Shown here piece after piece: positions 11,735 through 24,331 of a stretch of 64,000 bases of DNA. The notes under the pieces are model-generated. The model worked only from the letters and a program-made list of their open reading frames with translations, did not search any database and was not told the DNA's origin. The position numbers were made by a program, and so were the translations under genes. How positions within the stretch are numbered: the stretch's first letter is position 1; the number at the start of each line of letters is the position of its first letter. Location: assembly GCA_015698045.1 (NCBI GenBank), contig BLAL01000012.1, positions 620,001 to 684,000 on the forward strand. Reading direction: 5' to 3'. This DNA comes from Rhizophagus clarus (lineage: Eukaryota; Glomeromycota; Glomeromycetes; Glomerales; Glomeraceae).

Positions 11735-13420
11735 GTAGAGTAGAAGATGCCACAAACGTGTTGTACTATTTCTTTGGATGACGTATCGGAAACTTGGTGG
11801 GTTTTATTATTAGTATGACTCTTTTAGCGAAATATTTCTAACGTTTTACTTCTCCATTTTTTAGACAGTCCTGTCTTATTATATTTCTTCAAAGATCATC
11901 CTAAATCTTTATTCTCCTTGTTTCAGCCTTTTGGAAAGAGACAAGGCATTTAGCGCAATTGTATAGATACTCGTATTTTTCAAAATAACTAATTACTAGT
12001 AGTGGTTATCTTTTTTATTTCAGATATTTTAACAAAACTTTACATATGTTTGTTATTTTTCTTTTTCAGATGTTTAAAAAAAATAAAACAAAAGGTTTAA
12101 TAAATGATTTACTAAAAAAATTTTATTTATAGACGGGCGATTCTTCGATACTATCTTTGGAAATGAATTCTGGTGAGGAGAAATATGTTCCTTGGATTAT
12201 TTATCTAACGAAACAACTGCTAATGTTTTATATCTTTTATCTTTTGGCAGCTCTTTGGCTCTTCAGACACGAGATTTCAGTGAGTGTATATAAATATTTT
12301 TTAATTTCTTTATTTAGTCCATCTTTCAAAAACAGTTACTAATTTTTCCATTGTTTAGACGGTTTTTCTCAGCTCTTTGGACGCGAAATTCTGTGAGAAC
12401 ATTCTTTTAACAAAACATTTTAGACTTTGAGTCTTTGGACGGGTGAAAGCTTCGGTAGATTTAGATTTTCTTGGTTTTCCTTTTTATTTTTAATGAACTA
12501 TTTCTAAAGGTTTAATTTTTTTGTTTTTGTAAAAACATTTTATTATTCAGGTATTATACGCGTCACGTGAAATTCGGTAAGAGAATTTACTCATTATTAA
12601 TTTTTTTTTAATGAAACAATCACTTACAATTCCCCTTTGTAGACTCTTATAAAGCAGCGGGCATTAGACATGTGGGAAATAAGTCGTTATTCTTTTAGTG
12701 AAATGTTTAATAACTGAAGATGTTTTTAACATCTTCCTTCTTTCTTTTTGTAAATAGCCAATTATTCGGAGCATTTGATGCAGTTTTAAAATTTTCTTTT
12801 TTTAGTCAACTCCTTTGAACCCTTGAATATGACATTTTGTAAGTTATCAATATTTTTTTCTCGAATGTTTATTAACAGTTCATTTCTTTTTTTTCTTAAA
12901 CGGTTCTTTGCGTCCAGAATTTCTTTAAACACGTGGGATTTCATTTTTGACAAGGGTTTTTCTTTGTTTTAGTTTATTCATTATATGAACGTATGCTAAC
13001 ATTCTGAATTATCTCTTTTTTTTTTTTAGACGGAATTTTGAAGGAATATGTTTATTTCATTTTAACTATATTTTTTGAACTTAATTATTTTAATGAAATG
13101 TTTTCTAAATTCCGTTTTTTTTCTTTTTCTATTAGATGGCCAGGAAGGTCTCTTTGGGAAGTAAAACGTGGATTTTTCTATTTTTTACTTTTAACGAACT
13201 TTGCTAACAGTTCGTTTTTCTATTTTTTAGGCAACTTTTTAGATGCATAGGATGAAATTTTGGTGGGTTTTTTTTAAACAGGTCCAGATTTTGGTGAGGG
13301 ATTTTGAACTAATTTTTTAGATTTATTTCTTTTAACAAAACGTTTTCTAATGTTTCATTTTTTGTCCATTTTTTATAGACGATTCCGGACATGTGAAGTT
13401 GGCATCAGTTTTGATCATGT
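11735..13420 (+). repeat. Degenerate tandem array of splice-bounded short units, plus orientation
   Basis: Around a dozen diverged units of about 80-130 bp follow one another. Each has a core such as GCTCTTTGGACGCGAAATTC preceded by a T-rich tract ending in TTTAG-AC, and followed by a donor-like GTGAG, GTAAG or GTGGG. Next comes a spacer resembling TTTTAACGAAATATTTCTAA. Clear cores lie at about 12133-12172, 12251-12280, 12359-12393, 12420-12450, 12550-12576 and 13228-13260. Core lengths (26-40 nt) are not constant multiples of three and no frame is conserved, so coding use is unproven. The array faces a related-looking one on the other strand (13590-14730). Confidence 0.5.
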
Positions 13421-13589
13421 CGACTTTACCATAGATTTTAGTGAATATTAAATAAATAATGTATATGTAAATATTCCTCTTGAAAATGTATAAGTTTTGC
13501 AGAAAACTATAATTGATTAAATTATTTAAAGTAAAAGAAAATGAAAGAAATGTTAGCAATAGCAAACAATTCTTTTAAATAAGATATGA

Positions 13590-14730
13590 TTTTAATACAT
13601 ACCGACTATCCAAAACTGATACTTATAAAAAAGAAATGAAAGGAACGTTAGCTTCTCTTAAAAATACAAGTTTCAACATGTAACTCAAGAATATACAAAA
13701 CCTATATTTATTATCCGGATAATTGAAGACCAGACCTACAAGAAGGAAAAAAACGGAAACATTTCCTAAAAAATAAAACAAAAGTTTCGAATATATTGAA
13801 ACTTATCACTCAAAATTGAAAACCGGAACCTTTAAAAATTAAAAAGAAACATTTAATACACTTTTTAGAGGTAAAAACGAAACTTTTCCCAGAGAAATCT
13901 TATTTACCATTCAAATTCCTCTTCAAAGAAAACAAAATAAAAAAAAGAAATGTTTAGGAAGGTTGATGACGTAATCCTTCCTAAAGAAATTTATTTACCA
14001 TCTGAAAGTTCTCTCTGAAGCCAGGTCCTACAAAAAAAAAAAAAAAATAAATAAATAAAATAAATGTTATTATTAGTACGTTTCTTATAGGTAAATAGTA
14101 AATACGCATTTTATCAAATTAAAAAAAAAAAATATTTTTTCAACTTGCTGATCCGAAATAGCGTCTAAAAGAGGTCTGAAAACTAAAAAAAAAAGAATAA
14201 AAAGAAGTTAACTGTTAAGATTAGTACACGCCCTATACAACTTCAAAAAAAAAAATATATATTTTTTTTTAACTTTATGGGTCCGAAGTGGAGTCTGGAA
14301 CTTAAAAAAAAAGTAAAAGATTAGTATACGCTCATACACCTTCTATTTAAATATATATATATATATATTTTTAACTTACTGGGTCCAAAATGGTGCCTAA
14401 AGGAGTCCAGAACTTAATAAAAGAAAGTAGAAGGTCAGTATACACCTATACACTTTCTAAAAAAAAGATTTTTTTCCGGGCTTATCAGTCCGAAATGGCT
14501 CTAAAATAGGTCTAAAAACTTAAAAAAAAAAGAAGGTTAATACATACATATACGCCTTCTATTTAAAAAAAATACATTTTTTAACTTACCGTCTGAAATG
14601 GTGTCCAGAGAGGGTCCGGAAGCTACAAAAAAAATAAAAGAGGGTTAGTATGACGCTATACACCATAAAAAAATATTTTATTTTAGTATTTACCAGTCTG
14701 AAATTGCGCTCAAGAGTCCACAAGAGAAAT
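13590..14730 (-). repeat. Degenerate tandem array of splice-bounded short units, minus orientation
   Basis: About eleven units spaced 100-120 bp. Read on the minus strand, each has a T-rich tract ending in AG, a core of about 32-36 nt (for example TTCTGGACTCCTTTAGGCAC followed by CATTTTGGACCCA) and a GTAAGTT-type donor. The clearest units lie at about 14150-14195, 14280-14310, 14380-14415, 14488-14520, 14588-14622 and 14693-14725. One-base length differences between cores break any shared reading frame. With the plus-oriented array it forms a tail-to-tail pair meeting near 13.45-13.6 kb. It may be a decayed multi-microexon gene or simply a satellite with splice-like words. Confidence 0.5.
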
Positions 14731-15004
14731 AATGAGCGACTTAATAAATTATTTTTAAAAAAATACCGTCACGTCTATAGAAGTTATTGGAATTTACAAG
14801 AAAAAAGTTTTTTTTTTTTTAAACCCATAAAGAAACTTTATTAACTAAAGCCTAAGTTGGACTATTTAAGTTTAAACAAAATTTTATTTAGAAAAAAAAC
14901 GATTCGGATTATGCCTATTTTCATGGGAACATTTTCCTTTTCAGAAAAAAAGGAATTTCCATATGATAGCTTAATATTAAAGTTTTATTGTATGTAGAAA
15001 TTAT

Positions 15005-15250
15005 TTGATCCTGTTCTATTTTACTGTTTATGTGCACAAAGAATATAACAAAAAAATTAAAAATGCAAAAACAAAATTCGCTGAGACACATAAAAATACT
15101 TCAACAGTATCACGAAATTCTGAATTCAAAAGAAAAGTTTTCACAAGGGAGTATGACATCGTGGCGAAGAATTTCATCGATCAGACAAATCGAACTCTAA
15201 GAAATTACATAAGGAGAAGATACTTTATGGAGAAACAGAAGTTTATTTGA
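15005..15250 (+). other. Open frame of about 80 codons, hydrophilic, unassigned
   Basis: A plus-strand frame without an obvious ATG encodes a basic, hydrophilic peptide (for example SRNSEFKRKVFTREYDIVAK) with base composition more coding-like than its surroundings. An AG-ending tract just upstream (TATGTAG, about 14992-14998) could be an acceptor. No partner exon, domain or homologue is recognised. It could be a gene fragment or chance. Confidence 0.22.
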
Positions 15251-16482
15251 ATATTAAACTAAATTTCTCCTTACATTTTATTTTTCATTACGAAAATTAC
15301 AAAAAGTATTTTCCGAGGTAAATATATCATCAAATGTGAAAAAATACAGAAGTTTTATTTTCAACATATGTAACACAGATAAAGATGCATCGGAAAATAT
15401 GAAAAATTTTATTACATTGGTTAATTTTAGGTCTTGAGGTAAACACGCCACTTTTAGTAGTAGAATATATATATATTTTTAACTTAGATTTCAGTTATGT
15501 TTAGAAAAATACATCTTTTTTGACCTACTTCAACATTAGCTCATCCTTAAGAAGCATATGTTTGTTTTTGTTTCCATTATTTTATATATATATAATGCTA
15601 ATGCAGTTTATTTTGAGAGCTATTTTGAGTAATAGTTTTGAAAGAAAAATGATGTTTCTGGATAATAGGCAAGTTTCGTGAGAATATAACATCTTTACTA
15701 GTCTTTACTTCTTTACAAATGTATAAAATCAGTTCGAACTTATTTTTATTTCGTGTTATTTATGTATCGTTAATCATTTTAATTTCATAACAGTAAAATT
15801 AATAAAGCTTATTTATTTATTATAGTTTTAAAAATAATTGTATCAGGTATATTATTATAAGTTTTTATCATATAGAAATACTAATTATTATTATAGAAAT
15901 ATCAATAACCTATCGGATTACTGATAAATATTATAAAATTTCCGATATGGCCATATAAAAATCAGTTTATAACTAATAAAAAATCGTTGACATATCGGAT
16001 ACTGATATGCACATGATTATTAATATTGCCAATCATGCCATATCGGGATTCTGATATGTTGATATTTGACTGATATGCCATAACCCGATACCTCATCAAT
16101 TGACCAGTGTATGAAATGTAAAAAAAAATTTAGTAATAATAATATTAGATAAAAGAAAATGTTAGCTATTAGTTTAGTTAGTAGAAAAAGTAAATTAATA
16201 AAATAGTTAAAATAGTGCATAAGTGCATAAAAAGCAAGTTAACAGAAGAATAAAAAAAAAAAGTTAGTATATTTTAAAATTTTTATTGTTATATATAATA
16301 CCTGATAATAAATAAAACTTATTATTAAAAAATGTACTAGAATGTAAAGAAAAAATATTAAAAAAATACATGATACATATATATATATATAGAAAAGAAA
16401 AAAGAAAAAGAAAAAATAAAAATAATAAAATAAACTAAAAAAAAGGTATGACAAGAAAAAAGAAGAAAGAAATAAAAAAAAA

Positions 16483-16565
16483 TTTATTTATTTATTTATT
16501 TAAGTGAGGGAACGAGTCATCAATATGTACATATAAAAGAAAAAAAAGAAATAAAAAAATCAAAG
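16483..16565 (-). mobile_element. Short 3' end of a LINE-like element with (AAAT)n tail
   Basis: Read on the minus strand, the segment ends in several AAAT repeats. The sequence just inside (AGTGAGGGAACGAGTCATCA on plus) matches, with changes, the corresponding part of the copy at 38120-38256. No target duplication was found, and the other boundary is unclear. Confidence 0.35.
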
Positions 16566-17099
16566 TACGCGATTTTTATTTATATAGTATATTAGTCATA
16601 TGATTTGATTTTTGGAAAAATCTGATACAAACTGGGAAAATTTGGTATAATCCATTTAACTGTGAAAAAAAAAAGATATGTAAATTTTGTCAATTATTTT
16701 TATATATAGAGATAGTACTTATTTTATTTTACTATAAATTATAATATTTAATTTTCAACATAAGTTTCAGGTTGGAAACTATAAGTTATATAAATGATTA
16801 TTTGTAAATTGTACAATTATTGTGCAATAATTATATTCTAAATTAACGTAACCATACATAAATCATATACCGAATCAATACAGATTATAAACTGATTATT
16901 TTTATAAAGTTGTAAAATTGTATATCATAGAATAATCATATACTAAAATTTAAATGTATACAAATCACATACAAAACAATATGTTAATCATACACTATTT
17001 AAATTATACAAAAATCATATATTTTTAATACATTAAAAAAGTTTTAATGACTAGTTTTATCCAAAAAACTGCAAAAATTATATGGTTTTTATACAGACT

Positions 17100-17600
17100 T
17101 GTATAAAAATCATACAAAAGTTGAATGATTATTTTTTATAGCATAGGGATGAAGAACTTGATAAGATATATTTAAATTTGCCAGATTGAATAAGTGACAT
17201 AATATTAAATAATCCATTAACATCTCTTAGTCGAATTAACAATTTTTTCATCTCGCGTGATTGTTGTAAAGAATTCAATTTTTCAAACTCAAGGTACTTT
17301 TTTTTAGTATTTTCACTATTTTGCATACTTTATCATTAAAACAAGAATTAAATTCATTATCTCTCTAGTATATAATCCAAAATAAAGAAGAAATTCTTTA
17401 TAGTCATTATCACTAAAGTTATTATTATTGGCCATTTTAAGGTTATAAAAAAATGTAATATAAATCTGAGCATTTGATGATCCACACAAACTTTGGTTCT
17501 TGATTTGTTTTTTAATACCAAAACTTCACCCAAATTTTGCACAATATAAGCTATATTCACTTGATTTCTTGTAAATTAAACCTCAGAATACTGCTTTTTT
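17100..17600 (-). other. Possible decayed coding region, unidentified
   Basis: Minus-strand frames at 17560-17357 and 17326-17129, plus an overlapping frame containing MANNNNFSDNDYKEFLLYFG near 17430, look like pieces of a once-coding sequence in alternating frames. None carries a recognisable motif. I cannot assign a family. Confidence 0.2.
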
Positions 17601-19753
17601 GCCTTCTCTCATACCTTTATTATAGTTTTTGAGTTAGAGTTTTCAGGCTCCAATTTACTAACCAGCATACATAAGTATTCATCCCTTACAATAAAAACTG
17701 GACAAACACATGGATAGTTTTAAAATTACCATTCTTAATTTGTTTAAAGTCTTTGATTATATTAATAATCATCTCAAATCCATGTCATATTTTTCCGGTA
17801 CTAGAATTACCCAAGATACTGATTTCCTAATAATCATTTAGACAAGAACTTTCAATCTCAAAGGCATAAACAGATAAAGAGAAAAATTGTTAAAGTTATC
17901 ATTTTTAACTTTAAAAATATTATATGCCAGTGGTTGTGATGGTAATTGTGATGGTGGTTGTGATTCTGATCATAATGGTGATTGTGATAATTGATTTGAT
18001 CAGTTTCTTAATGCATTCTAATTTTTTATAAAAAATTTTAATAAGTAATAATTATTTCATTAGTTTATATTTCAGTCCAAGGAATTTCTAAGATATTTTC
18101 TCTTAAAATTTTATATTGTTGCTACCTGTAAACCTATTGATTGCAGCATTGAATTTGATTGAATAAGTGCATTTAATTAATTTGACTACCTATAAAATAA
18201 TATAATATAGTATGATTATAATAATATTTTAAAATTTTATTAAATAAATAAAATTACCAGTAACTTGAATTCCAATAATTGTAAATTATTTTTTTCTGGT
18301 TACATGAGGCAAAGGGAAAATTTTCAGACCATATTCTATAAAAATCAGGTTACTTTAGGAATTTGCTTGCAACATGCTATAAAAAAATTCACTTGCACCT
18401 TCTTTCAATTAAAATGAATTAAAATATTCATATCTAAAATAAATTAACAGCAATTTAAATAAATTTACTAAAAAAAAAATTTACTGAGAATAAGAATGTG
18501 TAACTACTAATTTTGTTTCCTAACCTCACATAATAATGGTCATAGTAAATACATCAAAGTAAAATGATATTACTTCCCCTTGGTTAATGCCTATAAGTGT
18601 GTCATATGAATCATTACAGTAAATATTATTTCTCTTGAAGTATAAAATATGTCTTACATTATATCAATTATTGAAGTCAAAATCCAATTATACCTCATAT
18701 GGTGTTAGAAGTCTATACTTGACAATTTTTGGAATTTGTTTCAAATTTTTTGTCTGTCATGTGAGTAATGAATAGCCAATAGGAATTTGTGAATTTGTAA
18801 GAAAAACAAAACAATCAAATATGAGCATGGATATAAAAGGAATTTTTTTTTTAAAAAAAAGCAAATCAGCTTTGGGAATAGAAAAATAATAGATTAAATT
18901 CAGAATTTAGATTGATATTAATAGGTATTGAGTTTAGAATTAAAATTTCAGTCCAAATAATAAAAATTGACCAATAAAATCGCATTCACATGATTTTTTT
19001 TGTTTCAAAAATAGGCTGATCATATAAAAATCACCTAATTTTAAACGCTTTTAACTTTTTATATAGATGTTTTTTGAAAAACTGACCAGTAATTTGATAG
19101 TACTTGTCTTGAAGAATAAAGTTACCAGTTTATTTTCTTTAAAACTTTATTTTTTTTAAAGTGCTAAAAGATTTATAAATACCCCAATTTTATTGTTAAG
19201 TATAGACTTCCGGCACCATATAATACCCCTTGTTTTGTGTATTTAAGCAACTAAGCAATGTTTATCAAAAAATATATTAAATTCTTTTCTTTTAATTTCT
19301 ATTTGAAGTTCAATAAATAATTGAACTTAAAAATGATTTGCTGTAGTCAACTCCTGAATCTTTTTAACAATTTTCTATTATTTCATTAATATAAACAAAC
19401 AAAATTTTTATTCTCATAGTAGCAAGTAATTTAGTTATTGTTTCTGATTTGCATGAACATTATTGTTAACTCTATCTTATATGGTAATAAAATTTAATCA
19501 ATTATAATATCTATATTCTTTATTATTTAGCATAATTTCATATGCAATACTTTGAATAGTTTTATACCTATATGGGTTGCACATATGAATATTGCTTCCA
19601 AAGCTTACACTTGTTCTTCAAGTCTAAGTAACTTTGGGTCATAGCTACTTTAAGCATTACTCTCACATAAAGTTTTAGACAAGTGTTTATATAAATACTT
19701 TCATTTTTTTAGTAGAATAATGATCTCTAATGTTTTTTATTGATTTTTAAAAT

Positions 19754-20155
19754 ATCTTTTTTACTGTCTTTGTCACAGTCTTATTGCCAGCTTCTTGATG
19801 TTTCTGACAGGTGTTATTGGAGTTTTACTGTTTTCATCACAGTCTTATCTCCATATTTTAGCAGGTAACATTTCTGGCAGATATTTGGAGCTTTTTACTG
19901 TTTTTAACACAGTCTTAACTCCATGATTTGACAGGTGTTTCCTGAGTTTTTACTGTTTTCATTACAGACTTATCTCTATATTTTAACAGGTAACATTTCT
20001 GGCAGGTATTTGGAGTTTTTTACTGTTTTTAACACAGTCTTAACTCCATGATTTGACAGGTGTTTCCAGAATTTTTACCGTTTTCAATACAGTCTTAACT
20101 CCATAATCTGGCAGGTATTGGAGTTTATTTAGTGTCTTTATTACAGTCCTATCTC
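19754..20155. repeat. Tandem array of hairpin-forming repeats, 68+57 bp dimer
   Basis: About six related monomers. Each has a core like ACTGTTTTTAACACAGT flanked by GGAGTT and AACTCC, so each can fold into a short stem-loop. Monomers alternate between a longer form (68 bp from 19819, including GCAGGTAACATTTCTGGCAG) and a shorter form (57 bp, including GATTTGACAGGTGTTTCC), giving a higher-order period of about 125 bp repeated at least twice. It lies inside the CpG-depleted domain. No coding frame runs through it. Confidence 0.8.
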
Positions 20156-20324
20156 CAATTCCTCAATGCTTTGGCATTTATATAGAGTACCTCTCTTTTC
20201 ATTTATACAATACCTGCTTTTATTCTTTAATTCTTCATATTAATTCCTAATAGATAATACAGTTACACATTGTAACTAATAGAATTTACTATCATAAAAT
20301 TTTACTTTTTTTCAACTTGATTTA

Positions 20325-20600
20325 AAGCCGCTAGTGGATATTTATTTAAATCCAAATTCCAAATTCTTCTTCATTCTATATAATACTGGTATTATTACTG
20401 ATTGTGCTCCATAAATATTGTTTTGTTATCTATTGTTATTGATTATTTTGTCTTTAAATGGAGTAATATAATTTATAATACAATGTTTATTATTACCCAT
20501 CCATTCAGCAAAAATTTGAAGGAGGTAAAGATCTTAACCATTCATTAAATAAATTCTATTTAATATTTTTGGGGTGATCATTACCAAAAATACAGATAAT
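20325..20600 (-). pseudogene. Decayed protein-coding remnant, family unknown
   Basis: On the minus strand a frame with a few stops reads KIFAEWMGNNKHCIINYITP, then a stop, then IYGAQSVIIPVLYRMKKNL and EFGFK. Just upstream in another frame is LFNEWLRSLPPSNF. The run of sensible, low-bias residues between stops indicates an old gene. I do not recognise the family. Confidence 0.35.
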
Positions 20601-23600
20601 TTATATAAATTATTTTGACTACAATACGGATCTTTGGCCTTTCCTTTTTATTGAAGGGACTATAAAAAAAATGAAAAAATTATTAGTCAATAAACTTTCT
20701 TTTTATTTAAAGAAAAAACTATATATATTAATTTCAAATTCAAGTTTCAACAAGTTTTAATTATACGATACCTAGTTTAGTTCTTTTTTAAGTGCTAAAG
20801 TATTATTTAATATAAAAACTGTGCAAGCCATATTTTTTTTTTTGCTTTTAAATATTGTTGCTGTTAGGGTAGTCATCTCCAATTCTTTGATATTTTGACA
20901 AGTATTTGAAGTTCTTTTTTTTATATAAGTTTTTTTTTCTTTAATTATTCACTACATTAATATTCTTTATGCTGTCAAATACAATTCTGAGGATTTTGAA
21001 TGGTTTTCTTGCTAAAAGCCAGAAATTTCCAAGTCTATATATAATTTATGATGTTATATGCTTACTCTATAGTGGTCAAAAATATATTATGAAAATACTA
21101 TGTTATTTGTATATTAAGCATATAAACCATTGTTGACAAATGCAGCAATCTCTTTATTTTGCTGATTATTTGATCCCTTATTTACAAAAAAAAATCTTTG
21201 CTTGACTATTATTAAATCTCTGTAATTTATAAATAAAAAATAAAATAATTTATCTTCAATATAAATTACATATTATATCTTCTATGTATTTATTATTCTA
21301 TCTCTTATATATGATTTTAAAACATTATCTATAAAATAGCATTGAAATAAGTTTACAGTGTATATTTCAAATATTTTATGATGATATTTTTTTTTGTTTG
21401 TCTATAAAAATTTTACTGCATCTTACAATATTTAATTTTTCATCTAGCATAGTGAATTTTCCACAAATGAGGACTAAATTACTTCCTTAAATGGTTTATT
21501 ATATTTGTGATAAGAGTTTACAAATTATTTAAAATCAAAACATGTGTTTGATTTAGACATCTTTGCTTTGTGATTAGTATAATCACTTTTATCCATAATA
21601 AATAAATATTATACGAAATTTTGTGACTACTTCATTCAGGCTTTGTAAAGTGTTTTCATTTCAGAAATATTTGATATGCAGCATTTGTACTTATAAATCT
21701 ATAGCTCTTTTTTTGACTGTAAGATCCTTTCAGTTTATAAATTTGAATATGTTCAGTTGCTGATCTAGCATAATTTGACTTACCAGCAATAGGAAATATG
21801 GAAAGTACATCTAGTTTTAATGTTTAAATTGAAATATGCCTAATATCTGCCAATAATATAAATTATAAAAATGATGAAAATTGATAAAGTGACACTTCAA
21901 AGAGGAAGTGAAAATAAAAGCAAAGAAATTAATAATGAAATTTTAATTTCTGGAAGAATTATACATCATAGAAAGGTTTTGAATGTTAAAGACATGTAAG
22001 TGTTCATCAGCTTCTAACTGTCCTTTTTTAGGAATTCCAATTTTGTAGCATTGACTAACTCAATATATGAAAAATATTTTGAAAATATTTTAGGGAGGTT
22101 CTTTTAGATACGCAGACACAATCTGTAACTTTCACCCGGCATTCCATCCATTAGCAATGACAGTTACATTGAATCCTATTACATGTGTAGTTCAGTACTG
22201 GTGATCAGCAGAAAGAGTTCTCTCTATTTATATACATTATTCGATTAATTGAAGCATCACAATAAAGTGCTGAAGTTTTATTATCATTCAGTCTGGGAGT
22301 ATTATATTTCATCAAATTTGTACTTTGGAAGGAGCTTTGTCCTCCAATACTTCGTTATCTTTAATTTTCATTATTGGCTTCATTTTTTCCTCTTTGCCCT
22401 TCTTTTGGATAACTAGTTTTCTCAATTTGGAATCAGGGGTTATATTGCATTCTTTACTATCTTAAATTATTTCTTCTTTTATTTTGCTTAAAGATGAATA
22501 GCATTGTGATTAAACTATATATTGTGAAAAGGCATTTAGCTATAGAGCTTTTTTTGAGAAAGTATAATTTAGTTAAGTATAACAGAATATTAAAATCATA
22601 GCATTTTACATTGCGAAAGTTACAGTAATAAGCTTTTACTTGTGATGAGTATAACAGCAATCAAAATTTCAGATAAGCTATCATAAATACGCTATGTTAA
22701 GATCGTGATTGTGTCTTCAAAGAATCACTTAGAAGCGAAAATGTTATCGATTTTCCATCTTGCATTTTTTTCCTTGTATGACGTATTTTTTTGTAAAATT
22801 TTACAAAAAAATTTGAAGCAAAAATAAAAATATCTAAAATGTATAAAAATATGAAATAGATATGTGCTAAGATATTCATCTATATTTTTATTTTGAGCTG
22901 TATATATTAAGAATCAATAAATACTTTTCTATATGAACAATTATCTAAGCATATTAATAAGGCTGTAAGGATTGCAATAATTTCAAGTCCTATCATCTTC
23001 TTTCTATTACTATGACGTTTGAAGCAAAGGTTTTGAATATATTGTCTTGCCATTTGGATGATAATTTAAACAAAATGGAAACTAAATCATTAATTTACCA
23101 TCATTGTTAATATATTGGTAAAACAGTTAATGATCATGATAAATGAATAGGTTACAGTATATATATCATCAAAAACCATATCTTCATAAAAAGGAGGATA
23201 CCTTTACGTATGGATGAGTCATTTAAGATTTACTAATAGGACATTCCACCAGGCAGGATTTATCTAAGTCTATGTTTGTAATATCCATATATATGACATG
23301 TTTCTTTTAAGAATTTTATGATCTATGTGATCAAAAAGTCAAACTATAGCCTCTAAATACTTTTTAAAAGAATGATTATTCAGGCTTATAATATTGATAG
23401 CTAATACAAGAGTAATTGATTATCAATCAATCAGAAAATTTATAGGCCATAAATCTAGTGAAATGATAAGCAACTGTAACTGAATAAAAAATTGGGTGTT
23501 CTTTTATCTTTTTTTTGGAAGTACAGATAAGACCTTATTTATATATTTATAGTAATCTTGATTTTTGCGGTTACATAATCGGATGCACTGCATAAGAGGC

Positions 23601-24331
23601 TGTGTAGGCTTTTAGCATTTGAAAGTAAACATATGACAATAACATTTTTAATCAATATATAAATTGATGAATATAATTTATAAATATGCTAAATATTAAA
23701 TATTTCCATCAATCATATATTATTATTAGGAAGAGGTTTTAATTCAGGTAAAAAGAAGCTTAGTATTTGTTGTTGTCTTAGTATTTGTTGCAATATACAG
23801 TAGTAAATTGATGAGGCTAAGACTGATGAGGCTTATGTAAAGATATTTACAGTATTAATCATATATCATGGAATATTAATATTTCCATGTAATATATCAA
23901 ATTTGTAAAAATTCGGTTTTTTGGTAAAAATTTGATTAAATTTATAATTTAATATTGCATGTTTAAAAATAATAGTTTAGTCAATGACCTGTTATATTTA
24001 ATGGAATGCACTAATGCTAAGTTGAAATAATTAAAATAGAACAATTTTTCATGATTAACATGAATACTAAGGCAGGCACCAGGTTTCTTTTATCACCTTA
24101 AAACATCCTACTTGCGTAATATAAAATCACGTGACTCGGCTATGTTGCTCAGTGTTGAAATATTTTTTCAAATTTGGTATCACATTTTTGTTCTTTAGGG
24201 TGGCAATTAAGGATCCAAATAGTTTTTACAAACATTTTGTGAAATTGTAAGGAATAATATAAAAACAATGTTCCAATCTGTCAAATTTATAAATCCACTT
24301 GCTGCTAGCACGGTTTTAAGCAACGGTTTAC

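Larger units (their letters stand above)
17600..24330. other. CpG-depleted, gene-poor domain
   Basis: There is no intact gene here. In a stretch I scanned by eye (about 17881-21660) CG dinucleotides are very rare, around eight, whereas the first kilobase of the window has about twenty. TG and CA words are correspondingly common. Decayed protein-like fragments occur: 20600-20325 on minus; about 22100-22200 on plus, including CNFHPAFHPLAM; and a reverse-transcriptase-like GFEYIVLPFG near 23030 on plus. A GTGAT-rich imperfect repeat lies at about 17934-18000 and a hairpin array at 19754-20155. Confidence 0.55.

Noticed and set aside
16239-16454. A 71-codon minus frame rich in Phe and Tyr, possible membrane peptide
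   Set aside because: It is a translation of A/T-rich low-complexity sequence with no start context or homology.
19700-20200. CRISPR-like array
   Set aside because: Repeats and intervals are both repetitive, the monomers alternate in length, and the host is eukaryotic, so spacers are absent.
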